Origin: Aralia elata
Lineage: Eukaryota; Streptophyta; Magnoliopsida; Apiales; Araliaceae
Assembly (NCBI GenBank): GCA_034770075.1
Contig: CM068386.1
Coordinates: 81,755,007 to 81,819,006, forward strand
Direction: 5' to 3'
DNA length: 64,000 nucleotides
In this document: positions 34,763 to 45,680 of the stretch, in pieces
How positions within the stretch are numbered: position 1 is the first letter of the stretch
Layout: each line of letters begins with the position of its first letter
Translations under genes and position numbers: made by a program
The notes under the pieces: model-generated
The model's database searches: none
What the model saw: the letters and a program-made list of their open reading frames with translations, nothing else
Told to the model about the DNA's origin: nothing

Positions 34763-35296
34763 GGTATCAATCCACAGCAAGCGGTTGCTGTGGCAACCAA
34801 TTTTTTCTCTGCCGCTACAGGCTGTAGCGGCAGGGTAGAATTTTTTATTTTTTTGCGGCAGAGGTAAGTTAGCCTACACTATGTAATTAAACATATCAGT
34901 TTTTTGGTCTTCTTATGTACTTCCATACCCAACTGTCATTTATTATCATAAAGTATATTATAAAAACATAATATGATACTATTTATTATTATATTTGTTA
35001 CTTTTAATATTTTATATTTTAGTATTTCATAAAAATAAAATATATCTATAAGTTTTTAATATATTGGAAGAAACTAAAATTTTGTATGTTTTAATAATAT
35101 ACTTTATGGTAATAAATGACAGTTGGATATGCAAGTACATAAGGAGACCAAAAAGCTGATATATTTAATTACGTAGTGTAGGCCAACTTACCTCTGCCGC
35201 AAAAAAAAAAACAAAAAAAATTTCTTTGCCGCTACAGCTTGTAGCGGTAGGGAAGAAATTGGTTGTCACAACAACCAGTTGCTATGGATTGGTACC
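34763..35296. mobile_element. Long-TIR fold-back element, 534 bp
   Basis: GGTATCAATCCACAGCAAGC at the left mirrors GGATTGGTACC at the right end. The arms (about 34763-34973 and 35088-35296) are inverted copies of about 200 bp, including a small inner hairpin 'ccgctaca..tgtagcgg' in each arm. The loop of about 115 bp is AT-rich. No transposase. It lies between TA tracts, so no TSD can be read. Confidence 0.7.
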
Positions 35297-35297
35297 C

Positions 35298-35356
<59 letters not shown>

Positions 35357-35423
35357 GTTACATTACTATAGTTATTAGGTTGTTACATATATATTAATAA
35401 CTTACATTCATTAATTAATAACT

Positions 35424-35457
<34 letters not shown>

Positions 35458-35901
35458 CTTACAAAACTATAGATATTAGCTTGTTACATATATATTAATA
35501 ACTTACATTCATTAATAACTTAAATTCATTAATTAATAACTTACATATATATATATATATATTAACTTACAAAACTATAACTATTAGCTTGTTACATATA
35601 TATTAATAACTTATGTTAATTAATTAATAACTTAGATTCATTAGTATAACTTGACATTCATTAATATCTAGTAATTAAATAAAATCTTAGTAATTTAGCA
35701 AAAAAAAAAGTCTTAGTTTTTAAATCTGCCGGATACGAAAACGGATATTATCCATATTCGGATATTATTCTGAATGCCAGATACGGATAATATTTTTAAA
35801 ATTCGTTGGATACCGGACACAAATACAGATGCGGATTAATTTTTCGGATACGGATACACTGGTATCCGTATCCGATTATGTTTACACCCATGAATTATGG
35901 G

Positions 35902-37640
35902 TGTAGACACCCAAATTTTGCGTTCCCTATACTAACCGTGACAGGAGGGCAAAATCGTCAATTGAATCGGCCTGCGAGAGCAAAGAATGGGCACAAGTAC
36001 GAACACTTAACACCATCGTGACGGTTGGCGACCAAAGCTGACGTGACAACAAGGCTGTCCAAAACGAGCATTCCCGAATGAGGTGGCACGTCTCACGGTA
36101 ATTCCCGGACTACAAAATACAGGCTTGTCAGCGAAAACCGACGTCACGACACGAAAGTCGAGGCGTGGCACGAAAATCGAGAAAGTCAAACCGTCCAGCC
36201 GCGGATTGATCTGCGGCCAATAAGTGCGCCTTTTGAAAACACGGAACTCGAAACCAGGTGAGTGGAAGGCAGGCGGCCAGCCAGCCTATTTCAGCTCATT
36301 CCCTCTTCAGCATACAGGAAGTTTTTGGCAGATCGGGAGGAGAGAAGAATTCAGCAGCAGCAGCACGGAAATAGAAGGGAAAATAGCAGATTTTGCAACC
36401 AAATAGGAAGAAAAGAGAGGAAAAAGAGAGGATTTATACTCTTTTGATTTGATTGTATCACACATACTTCTTCTTATATTCAAAATACACAAGTTTACAT
36501 CCACTTTGATCTCATTTGCAAGGTGAAAATCTCCTTATATTTTGTAATTTCTATCATATCATTTGGTCAAATTAAATGTAGTTTTCATGTAATTTATGGT
36601 GGAACAATGAATTAGGGATTATTAGTGAGGGTTCCATCGGAACAAAATTCTTCCTAATAACCCGATGATATTTATTGATTGATTTTTTTTGTTTGTTTTA
36701 CGGTGCTATATTGGGCGTGGTTCCTTTAGATCGCTATTTTAGGATGTCTTGGTATTGTTAGATTATCCGTGTTGGTTATTTTTTGTAATATCCGGTTTTG
36801 GGTGTGTGGAAATTTGGTTGTGAGCCTAGGAAAGCGACCTCGTGGTCTAAATCCGATGATGGGCGTCCTTTGATGTAGATAGTAGGAAAGATATAGTTTT
36901 CATTGTACATATGTAATCGTTTTCAAACATCACAAAAAATGGTTATATAAAATTAAATAATGTTTTATTAAATCCTTGTGCATAGGGTTAAAGAGATCCT
37001 AGAGGTTGCCCATCATTTGAATTATGAAAGTAACGTATAGATCTCGATTCCTATTTTGACAAAGATTTAGAAAACTCTTGTTTTGCCAAAACAACACCTA
37101 ATGCAATCTCACAGTTTTGATAATTAAAATCAAACATTTTCTCATAAAGCTTTCTCGTATAAATCGAAGGATATTCTAAAGCATTCCCAAAAGAAAAACA
37201 CGATCTTTTCCGAAAACCCAATTGAATTCTTCATACAAACTCACCACCACATTCACATAGGCACACACATACACACACGCATACATACACATTTCATAAA
37301 TTAAAGGATAGGGAAGTATCAAGATTGCGGTAACCGTGTTTCACGGAAGTCGGGGGGTGCCTAACACCTTCCCCTCGCTTAAGCAAGTCCCCCGAACTCT
37401 ATGAATCTCGGTTTGCAGACCAATTAATTCGGAGTCACATATGAGCCAGCGATTTATAAAAAACGAAAACTCGGATGAGTTGGTACATCCATTTCAAATA
37501 TACCAACTCGCGACTCTGGTTAATTGGCTCATCATAAAAAACGATATTTCAAAACCCCGTCGACATTATTGCCGACCTTTTCCAAAAATCATCTAATCAA
37601 AAGGCTAAAATTGGAAAAGGACTGATTCCCGGCGTCGACA
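35902..37640 (+). mobile_element. 5' LTR of the Tat element (1739 bp)
   Basis: It runs from TGTAGACACCC to GGCGTCGACA. Relative to the 3' LTR it lacks 289 bp at AATCGT (36915-36920) and differs at about a dozen sites in the first 300 bp, mostly C/T or G/A. Confidence 0.9.
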
Positions 37641-37642
37641 AC

Positions 37643-37662
37643 TGGCGACTCTGTTGGGGACA
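37643..37662 (+). promoter_or_regulatory. Primer-binding site of the Tat element
   Basis: TGGCGACTCTGTTGGGGAC starts 2 nt after the LTR end. This type of PBS is usual in Tat/Ogre elements. I believe the primer is a tRNA-Arg but cannot confirm it here. Confidence 0.75.
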
Positions 37663-38426
37663 TTAGAGGGCTTAAGCCGCTTTCTCTTCTTGATGCTATC
37701 CTATCCTTTAAAATTCATAAATGTGTATGTACGTGTGATATTTTGACTTGTTTTACTTATTGTTGTGTGAATATGTGTTTTTTCCAAATGAATGATTGAT
37801 TGAATAGAATGGTTTTACTTTAAAGTAATCATTTGCATACGGGGAGGACGATGAATGTGAATGTATGTTGAGAGAGTACCTCCTCCTGAGGCGAACCTGT
37901 CGGTTGCTTATTACTGGACTCGAAGGGGCTGCTCCCCGGAGATGGCTCAGGAAACGCACCACCCAAATCCGCTCCAATCGAAAGGACTCAGACGAGTAGA
38001 TTGCGAAGATTTGGGGACCTTCATGCCGAAAAGCCCGTGAGAGTAACCCTAGGATAGGTCAGCCTCAGATTAACCCAACGCAGGAAAAGTCTCTTCATGC
38101 CCTTTTACGTTTGCGCGTATAGATGTCATGATCCCATTCATATATGTCTCCCCTGTTATCAAAAGAGAGTACTGACCTCCATGTTTTGCAGGAAATAGCT
38201 GGGAAGGCATAATAAGTCATGTCTATCAATTATTAGTGCAATAAGGGACTACTGACATGTTGTTTTGCAGGAAAAGATTAAAAAACACCAAAAACACAAA
38301 AATTACCGTTTTAGCATGCATCCACATCTCTCATTTCCCAAAGATTAAACTCCAAACCGTTTTTTCTGCAGGATTGCTCCTCAAACGCGTTCGCAATCTA
38401 AAAGGGCTCAGGACTCTATATCTGAA
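37663..38426 (+). other. 5' untranslated leader of the Tat element
   Basis: It has no long sense frame. 'tactgac..catgttttgcagga' occurs twice (about 38170-38193 and 38250-38272), each ending in a TTTTGCAG that resembles a 3' splice site. A third, 'ttttttctgcag', lies at 38358-38372, just before gag. Confidence 0.5.
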
Positions 38427-40073
38427 ATGACTGATCTTCCACCTACTAATCCTGGTTCCATATCTCGTGAGGAATTTGATGATTTCAAGAAACAGATGTT
38501 GGAGATGGCCATAATGTTGAAGGAACAATTGCTACCTAGACAGGATCCACCTAAAGAGGATCCACCCCAACCTAAGGGCGAACCCGTCGTCCCAAAGGTC
38601 ATTCCTATACCTAACTGGACAGTGATTACTATCCCAGAGGAAGGAGACACTGATGACCTGCGAAAGAAAATGAAACAAATGGAGGAAACTATCCAATCTC
38701 TGAAGGGCATAGGATCCCTAGGCAGGGTGAATTATTCAGATCTTTGTGTCTTCCCCGGAACCAGATATCCGGAGAAATTTAAAATTCCCAAATTTGAGAA
38801 ATACAATGGGAAGGGGGATCCTTATACACATCTGAAAATATACATCGGGGAGCTTGGATCTTATGCCGAAGATGAGGGTCTAAGAATGCAATTATTCCAA
38901 AAGAGCCTGACGGGAGAGGCAAGAATCTGGTATGCCCGTCTTGACAATGCCCAGATCCACAATTGGGAGGAGTTGGCCCATACCTTCTTAACACAATATA
39001 GCTTCCAGGCACAAATGGCCCCTGATAGATATCAAATGACAAAAATTAAGAAGCAACCCAGGGAATCTTTCAGGGATTATGCACAGCGATGGAGGGGTAT
39101 GACCGCACAGGTTAATCCCCCCATGAGCGAGTCGGAGATGGTGATGACCTTCGTGGATATCCAAGAGGCTCCTTATTATGAACGGGTTATATCAGGGCTT
39201 GGAAGACCCTTTGCTGAGATGATTAAACACGGAGAAATGGTGGATATGGGGTTGAAATCTGGCAAAATCCGGGATTTCACGGCTTTGGAAACAGCTGCAG
39301 AACAAATACAAAGTGGGAACTATGGCAGCACTTCCCGTAGGGTCCAAAAGAAGAAGGAAGAAGATGTTTCCCTCATCCTACAGGGATCGGCTAGGAAGGC
39401 AGAAAACAATCCTCCAGTACAGGTGCAGATAGTGGGGCCATCCCGACAGTCTAACTTTACTGATCAGAGGGCGGATGGGCGAAGGAGATTCGAGGCCTCG
39501 CAAAATCGAGTATTCACCCCACTCGGGGATCCTCTTGAGCGGATTTTAGCGGTATTGATAGCCCAAAAGAAGATAGTCGATTTGGCACCCCCAAGTGACC
39601 CGAAGGGAAGAAGGTTTGACCCAAGCAAGCGATGTGCATACCACTCAGGTTCCCCTGGTCATGATACGCAGGACTGTTGGACGCTGAAGCACAGAATTCA
39701 GAACTTAATTGATAGTGGGGAAATTGTGGTGGAACAGCCAGACTCCCCAAATGTTAAGGTCAATCCCCTGCTTAGGCATGATGGAGGAGGGGTCAATGTG
39801 GCAGAACCCAATGAAGCCGAGGGGCCGTCAAGGCTGAATTATGTAAAGAAAATCGATGAAATGATCAACATGATAAGTGATCACGGGAGTACACGGGGAG
39901 CGCCAATTAGATTGGCAGGGGTAAGCAGAAATATCACGGAGGGGCCTATCAAGTTAATGGCTCCGAAACCCATCATCCTTGCAGCGAGACCGCAAATCCC
40001 TGTCAGCGGTCTAAAGACGGTACCATGGAATTATGGGGGGTGTCAGAGGAAGCGGCCAGTTGTGCTTCTGTGA
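38427..40073 (+). CDS. Tat element gag
   Basis: Gag forms the cytoplasmic particle that packages element RNA. The frame of 548 codons starts MTDLPPTNPGS, the first ATG after the leader. Residues about 110-260 hold the retrotransposon gag core (KFEKYNGKGDPYTHLKIY, ARIWYARL, TFLTQYSF, ESFRDYAQRWR). At about 410 there is a knuckle-like CAYHSGSPGHDTQDCWTLKHRI, the H/C pattern usual in Tat gag rather than canonical CCHC. The last residues are out of register after a G6 run near 40037; the related sequence continues in another frame at 40025-40456. Length and order are normal for Tat gag. Confidence 0.85.
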   Translation: MTDLPPTNPGSISREEFDDFKKQMLEMAIMLKEQLLPRQDPPKEDPPQPKGEPVVPKVIPIPNWTVITIPEEGDTDDLRKKMKQMEETIQSLKGIGSLGRVNYSDLCVFPGTRYPEKFKIPKFEKYNGKGDPYTHLKIYIGELGSYAEDEGLRMQLFQKSLTGEARIWYARLDNAQIHNWEELAHTFLTQYSFQAQMAPDRYQMTKIKKQPRESFRDYAQRWRGMTAQVNPPMSESEMVMTFVDIQEAPYYERVISGLGRPFAEMIKHGEMVDMGLKSGKIRDFTALETAAEQIQSGNYGSTSRRVQKKKEEDVSLILQGSARKAENNPPVQVQIVGPSRQSNFTDQRADGRRRFEASQNRVFTPLGDPLERILAVLIAQKKIVDLAPPSDPKGRRFDPSKRCAYHSGSPGHDTQDCWTLKHRIQNLIDSGEIVVEQPDSPNVKVNPLLRHDGGGVNVAEPNEAEGPSRLNYVKKIDEMINMISDHGSTRGAPIRLAGVSRNITEGPIKLMAPKPIILAARPQIPVSGLKTVPWNYGGCQRKRPVVLL

Positions 40074-41506
40074 CAATAAGGGGGAATCCTTTGTATCTTC
40101 CTGAACGAGTCCTTGAGAACAAAACGAAGAAAAATGAAGAGATCTCCGAGGAAAAAGCCATAGAATTCTTGAAGAGGATGGATCATCCGGAAGCAAGAGG
40201 GATCCAGATATTAAGCGAAGAGTCGACCCTGACATCAATCATGGACTTGGTGTTATCGTCCAATGATCACTGCAAAAGTCTGGCGAAAGTCCTGGAGGAG
40301 GCATACGTTCCCAAAGAAATTAGCAAGGAAGGTTTCGGCCATCTGGTGGCCCATCTGTTGAAGAGTGATGTAATATCATTTACAGATGATGATATCCCCA
40401 AGGAGGGAAGGGGGCATCGAAAACCGTTGCATATTGCGGTAATCTCCTCAGGTTGATGGGGGATCGGCGTTGAATATCTGTCCCCTCAGTACATTGGAGA
40501 AGATGAACATCAATCCTAAGCGCCTACGGGCCAGTCATATGGTGGTCCGAGCCTTCGACGGATCCCGGAGTGATACCATTGGAGAGATAGAATTGCCGGT
40601 GGAAATAGGACCTTGTACTTTTGATATCTCTTTCCAAGTCCTAGACATTGTGGCAAGTTACAACCTGTTGTTAGGGAGGCCGTGGATACACATGGCCGGG
40701 GCAGTTCCTTCCACACTACACCAACAAATCAAACTTATCATCGACGGGAATCTGGTGACGATCTCGGGAGAGTGTGATGACCTTTCTCCTTCTAGGAGTG
40801 GCCTGCCTGTGATTAATGTGGACAAGTCGGCGGCACCTGCCAGTTTTCAGGCACTAGAAATCAGCACTCCCCACTACCGATGCCTGGGGGCTCCAGCCTT
40901 GAACCCTAAGGTCTCTCCAGAACTTACCTTTGTTGCAAAGGAAATGATGAAAATGAAATTCCAACCTGGACAGGGGTTAGGAAAGAGCAGTCAAGGAATC
41001 ACCGAGCCCATCCAACTACCACAACAGATAGGCAAAGCAGGGTTGGGATATCGTGAAGGCGTAGCATGGAGACACCGTTAAGGTGCGGCTCCGACTCGAC
41101 TGGCCGGAAAGCTGGTGACTAAGGTCAACAATGAACGAGGGACTAGCAAGCCTGTGATTGAGGCAGGGGATGAAGAATTGACCCCCACAAGTGATGAGTC
41201 GACGAAAAGGGAAAGTTTCTTACAGGAGGTCGCGCAGAAGTTTGAAACGAGGTGCTATATCCCCGGACAGTTAACAGGCAATGAGGAGGGGAAAGATGTT
41301 ACCACGCCACCGGGAGCCCAACAAGGTGTGCCTGTCATCGATTGGACAGGACTAATTATTCCCGAAGAAGGTAGGAAGGAGTACTCAGGCGACGTAGCCG
41401 TAATCATCGGGGAAGTGTCCGATGTAAATCCCCCTTTTATCTAGCGCATTTCATCTGACCTGACCGTCGCCAACTGGACCATGAAACTAGTGATATCCAA
41501 ACAAGG
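40025..41506 (+). pseudogene. Tat protease region with G-patch
   Basis: Frame one (40025-40456) holds EEKAIEFLKRMDHPEARGIQIL and SDVISFTDDDIPKEGRGHRKPLHIAV, the linker before the protease. Frame two (about 40450-41506) continues GGSALNICPLSTLEKMN, then VVRAFDGSR and LLGRPWIHMAGAVPS, the retropepsin fold typical of Tat. The catalytic D-x-G lies right at the frame break (about 40455), and several residues before it are missing. Next is a G-patch (about 40925-41060, FQPGQGLGKSSQGITEPI). Stops at 41079 and 41442 interrupt. The protease is probably dead. Confidence 0.75.
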
Positions 41507-41673
41507 GTAAAACCCGACATCAGGGTGGTAGACCCCAGAGGATGGGAGGATGAAGAAGTTTATTTTGTTGTTGTTTTGTATTTTACATAATTATATCGTT
41601 TCGTCATGTTATCTGAAAATGTGATCGTTGTGGAAAATAACTTATATATGACAAATATTTTGTTTCATGTCAG
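41507..41673 (+). other. Candidate pol intron (167 nt)
   Basis: The donor is CAAGG/GTAAAA and the acceptor TTTCATGTCAG/GTG, with a T-rich interior (TTTTGTTGTTGTTTTG). Removing it joins the PR frame (GG at the donor) to the RT frame (G at the acceptor) as one Gly codon, then CTNLSN. The two flanking frames differ by two positions, so splicing would restore a single pol frame. Ogre elements are known to carry an intron at this place. Confidence 0.6.
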
Positions 41674-44600
41674 GTGTACCAATTTGAGTAATCATTGCCT
41701 AACAAACAGTCTTTCAAATTTGAATGATGATTATGATTTTGACGTTGAGCTGGATTTCGATTTAATGGGCATTGAGCAAGACGAGACAGATTACGACGAC
41801 GCGCCTGACGAGATCAAAGGATAGGTCGAGGATAAACCCAAACCCAACTTAGACCAAACCATCACCATAGATATCGGAACCCCTGACAAGCCAAAGGAGC
41901 TCAAGATAGGGACAGACTTTACCCCCAGCCAGAAAGCAGAAAACATTGATTTGCTAAACCAATATGAGGATATCTTTGGCTGGTCTCACGAGGACATGAT
42001 CGGATTATCCACCGACATTGTGGTACACCGGTTTCCCATCAAGGAGGGTTTCAGGCCTGTCAAGCAGAAACTAAGAAAGTTAAAACCGGAGTGGAGCTTA
42101 AAGGTGAAGGAGGAGATCATCAAACAATTCAGGGCTGGAATCATTATGGTGTCCACTTACCCAGAATGGCTGTCCAATGTGGTCCCAGTGGCTAAGCATG
42201 GAGGGAAGGTGAGGGTATGTGTAGACTATAGAGATCTAAACAAGGCTAGTCTCAAAGATAACTTCCCGGTGCCTTTCATACACATCCTGGTGGATAACAC
42301 AGCCCAGTACGAGATGTACTCTTTTGTTGATTGCTTCGCGGGGTATCATCAGATAATGGTGGCGGAAGAAGATCGGGAAAAGACCGCGTTCATCACTCCT
42401 TGGGGCACTTTCTGCTATAGGCGATTGGCTTTCGGTCTCACAAACGCGGGGGCTACTTATCAGAGAGCCATGATGGCCCTGTTCCACGACATAATGCACA
42501 AGGAGATAGAGGTCTACGTGGATGACATTATCGTGAAGTCAAGGTTAGAGTCTGATCATATCACCCATCTCAAAAAGCTATTCGATCGGCTCAGGAAGTA
42601 TAATTTGAAGCTCAATCCAGCAAAATGTGCTTTCGGAGTGCAGTCGGGCAAGCTCTTGGGATTCCTTGTCAGTGATCGGGGCATTGAGTTAGATCCGGTG
42701 AAGATTAAGGCCATTGTGGATATGCCGGCACCTCACACAGAGAAGGAGATAAGAGGATTCCTAGGAAGAATAAACTTCATCAGCCGCTTCATATCCCACT
42801 TGACGACTACGTGCGAGTCGATTTTCAAACTATTAAGGAAGGATGCTTCCCAAGAGTGGAATGAACAATGTCAGAAAGCCTTTCAGACCATTAAAAAGCA
42901 GCTGACCGAGGCACCAGTGCTGGTACCCCCAAAGGATGGGATCCCTCTGTTCATGTATATATCGGTCAATGCCATTGCGATGGGATGTATGTTGGGACAG
43001 AAGAATGAAGCAGGTAAAGAGCAGGCCATCTACTACCTCAGCAAGAGATTTAGCCGATGCGAACAAAATTACACTCCCATCGAGAAGACCTGTTGTGCTT
43101 TGGCCTGGGCTGCAGGAAGATTATAACATTACCTCCATGGGCATACGACGTACCTGATATCAAGAATGGATCCCCTGAAGTATATCTTTGAGAGGCCCAT
43201 GCTGAACTGTCGACTATCAAGATGACAGTTAATCTTACAACAGTTCGACATGGTACACGTAACTCAGAAAGCCATGAAAGGGCAGGGAATTGCAGATCAG
43301 TTGGCGGAAACCCCATCAGGAGGGATGGAGCCGTTAGAAACTCCTCTGCCGGGCGAAGATATATTTTGGGTATTACACACGAAATGTGATGACGAAGGGC
43401 AGTTCTGGAAGCTGTATTTTGATGGTGCCATGAATGCTGAAGGGGCAGGAGCCGGAGCAATACTGGTCTCTATCACCGGAGAGCAATACCCTGTGGCTAC
43501 TAAATTGCAGTTCAGTAATTCAAACAATACAGCTGAGTACGAGGGGTGTATATTGGGACTCCGTTTTGCCCGCGATATGGGAGTGAAAAGACTGGCAGTG
43601 TTCGGGGATTCAGAGTTGGTAATCAAACAGGCGATCGGGGAATATAGCACGAAGGAGCTCCGGTTACTTCCATACCACCGATGTGTTGTCCAATTGATGC
43701 GAGAGTTCGAAGATATCGCCTTCCGACATATCCCCCGGGGACGGAATGATTTTGCTGATGCATTGGCAACTCTGGCTTCCTTAATCCATATAATCAAAAG
43801 AGAAGATGTTCCACAGATTAAAATAGCGGTGCGGAATGCCCCGGCCTACGAGGAACATGTTGCAGTATTATCAGACGAGGTGGTTCTGCCAAAGCAGCCT
43901 TGGTATCACAACATAAGGGAATATCTGAGGGATAGATCCGTTCCGGATCAGGCAAGCCGAGCTGAGAGGATGAGAATTCAAAAGATGACAATGAAATTTT
44001 ACCTGAGTGGGGATTCACTCTACAAGAGGGATGCTGGGTTGGGACTGTTGCAATGCGTAGATGAGACACATGCCCAAAGGATTATGAGCGAAATACATGG
44101 TGGAGTGTGTGGGCCACACATGAGTGGACCGATGCTGGCCAAGAAGATCTTGAGAACGGGGCATTATTGGTTAATGCTGAAAGCCGACTGCGATGATCAT
44201 GTCAAACAGTGTTACCAATGCCAGGCACACGGTAATGTGATCCATACGCCTCCCAATGAAATGCACTGTATGACCTCCCCGTGGCCATTTTCAATGTGGG
44301 GAATGGATGTAATTGGACCGATAGAGCCCAAAGCAAGCAACGAACACCGATTCATTTTCGTCATGATCGATTACTTCACCAAATGGGTAGAGGCAGCTTC
44401 TTTCCCCAAAGTAACTCAGGAGGTCATCGTCGGTTTCATCAGGAATAATGTCATTTGTCGATACGAGCAACCTGAGGTGTTGGTCTCCGACAATGCCAAA
44501 AATTTGAACAACGCCCTCATGAAGGGATTATGCGACCAGTTTAAGATCAAACACCTCAATTCTGTCATCTACCGTCCTAAGATGAATGGGGCAGTGGAGG

Positions 44601-45148
44601 CTGCAAATAAGAACATCAAGAAGATCATGGCGAAAATGTCTGCTAATCATCGGGGATGGCCGGATTTGCTGCCCCTCACCCTGCTAGCATACCGAACGTC
44701 AACGCGTACTTCCACAGGGGCAACCCCTTACGCTTTGGTGTATGGAATGGAGGCTGTTCTGCCAGTTGAGGTTGAGATGGCGTCCCTCAGAATAGTGATC
44801 GATGCTCAGATAAGCGAGGAAGATTGGATGCAAAGTCGATACGACCAATTGGCCCTAATTGATGAAAGGAGGGTGGCTGCTGTTTGGCACGGTCAGTTAT
44901 ATCAACAAAGGATCTCTCGATCATACGACAAAAGGATAAGACCTCGGAAGTTCAAGGAAAATGATTTGGTGCTAAAAAGAGTCATGCCTTGTCAAGACGA
45001 AGCCAAGGGAAAGTTTTCCCCGAACTGGGAAGGACCATTTGTGATTAAGAAAGTGCTATCCGGAGGAGCCCTCATATTGCAAGAAATGGATGGTGAGGTA
45101 TTTCCACAGCCTCTCAATTCTGACTCGGTGAAGCGGTTCTATGCTTGA
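41674..45148 (+). pseudogene. Tat pol: RT, RNase H, archaeal-type RNase H, integrase
   Basis: One frame from 41674 to 45148, broken by TAG 41822, TAA 43124 and TGA 43223. An acidic linker (DDYDFDVELDFD) is followed by RT (VCVDYRDLNKA; FGLTNAGATYQ; YVDDIIVKS at about 42517), RNase H (MGCMLGQKNEAG, EQAIYYLSKRFS), a second RNase H (YFDGAMNAEGAGAGAIL, NNTAEYEGCILGL, HIPRGRNDFADALA), the HHCC finger (to HVKQCYQCQ), and integrase core with D (GMDVIGP), D (VSDNAKN) and E (GAVEAANKN). It ends SVKRFYA. Catalytic motifs are present, but three stops mean no intact polyprotein. From 43250 the frame is open for 632 codons. Confidence 0.85.
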
Positions 45149-45680
45149 ATCATCAGCTCCCCTTTTTTTTTCTTTGAGAACGAACTACGTAGGACCTGAT
45201 CTCCCAACTTGTGGGGGTACGTAGGCAGCCATCATGGCGCGGTCCGATTCCTTAAAAGAAATAATAATCCTTTCTCTAACCAAACACCAATTCCCAACAG
45301 CAAAAAAAAAAAAAAAAAAAAAACCTTCCTATATCCTTAAGGCCTTCCCGAAACCAGCCATAATCAGATTCATCCCAAGTAACATAAACCTAGCCCAACC
45401 AGACAGTTAGCCAAAATCTAAGACTCAATCCGATGAAATCAACAGGGTGTGCGGCAATATCTGTCAGATCTCCATCAAGACTTGAGAAGAGAAAGAAAGC
45501 GAAATGTCAAAATCATGGTCAGCTGGATAAAATGAGGATCCAATGAAAGGCAACGATACGACAAAAATGGAAAATGACTAAATTTAAATGCATGTCTACA
45601 TATATAAGTCATTTTGATTACAAGATTTCTCTTTCAATAACCGATGAAACTAACATAGTCTATGCAGGAAATAAAACGAT
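45149..45680 (+). other. Start of the Tat 3' region
   Basis: It begins with the phrase 'gaacgaactacgtaggacctgat', then 'ggtacgtaggcagcc', which is widespread just downstream of integrase in Tat-type elements. An A22 run follows at 45302-45323. No sense frame. Confidence 0.5.

Larger units (their letters stand above)
34195..35896. mobile_element. Non-autonomous TIR element with (T)ATCCG(A) terminal repeats
   Basis: The left end 'ggctataaatggtaatcg' and the right end read in reverse, 'ggtgtaaacataatcgg', are diverged inverted termini. Both subterminal zones are packed with forms of 'ggatatccgtattcgg'. The middle is (TA)n tracts, 'attaataactta' repeats and a nested inverted-repeat element. No coding frame. 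The right terminus lies 5 bp from the Tat element at 35902. Confidence 0.5.

Noticed and set aside
43297..43797. Minus-strand frame of 166 codons opposite the second RNase H
   Set aside because: Shadow of the pol frame; the plus strand carries the RNase H motifs.
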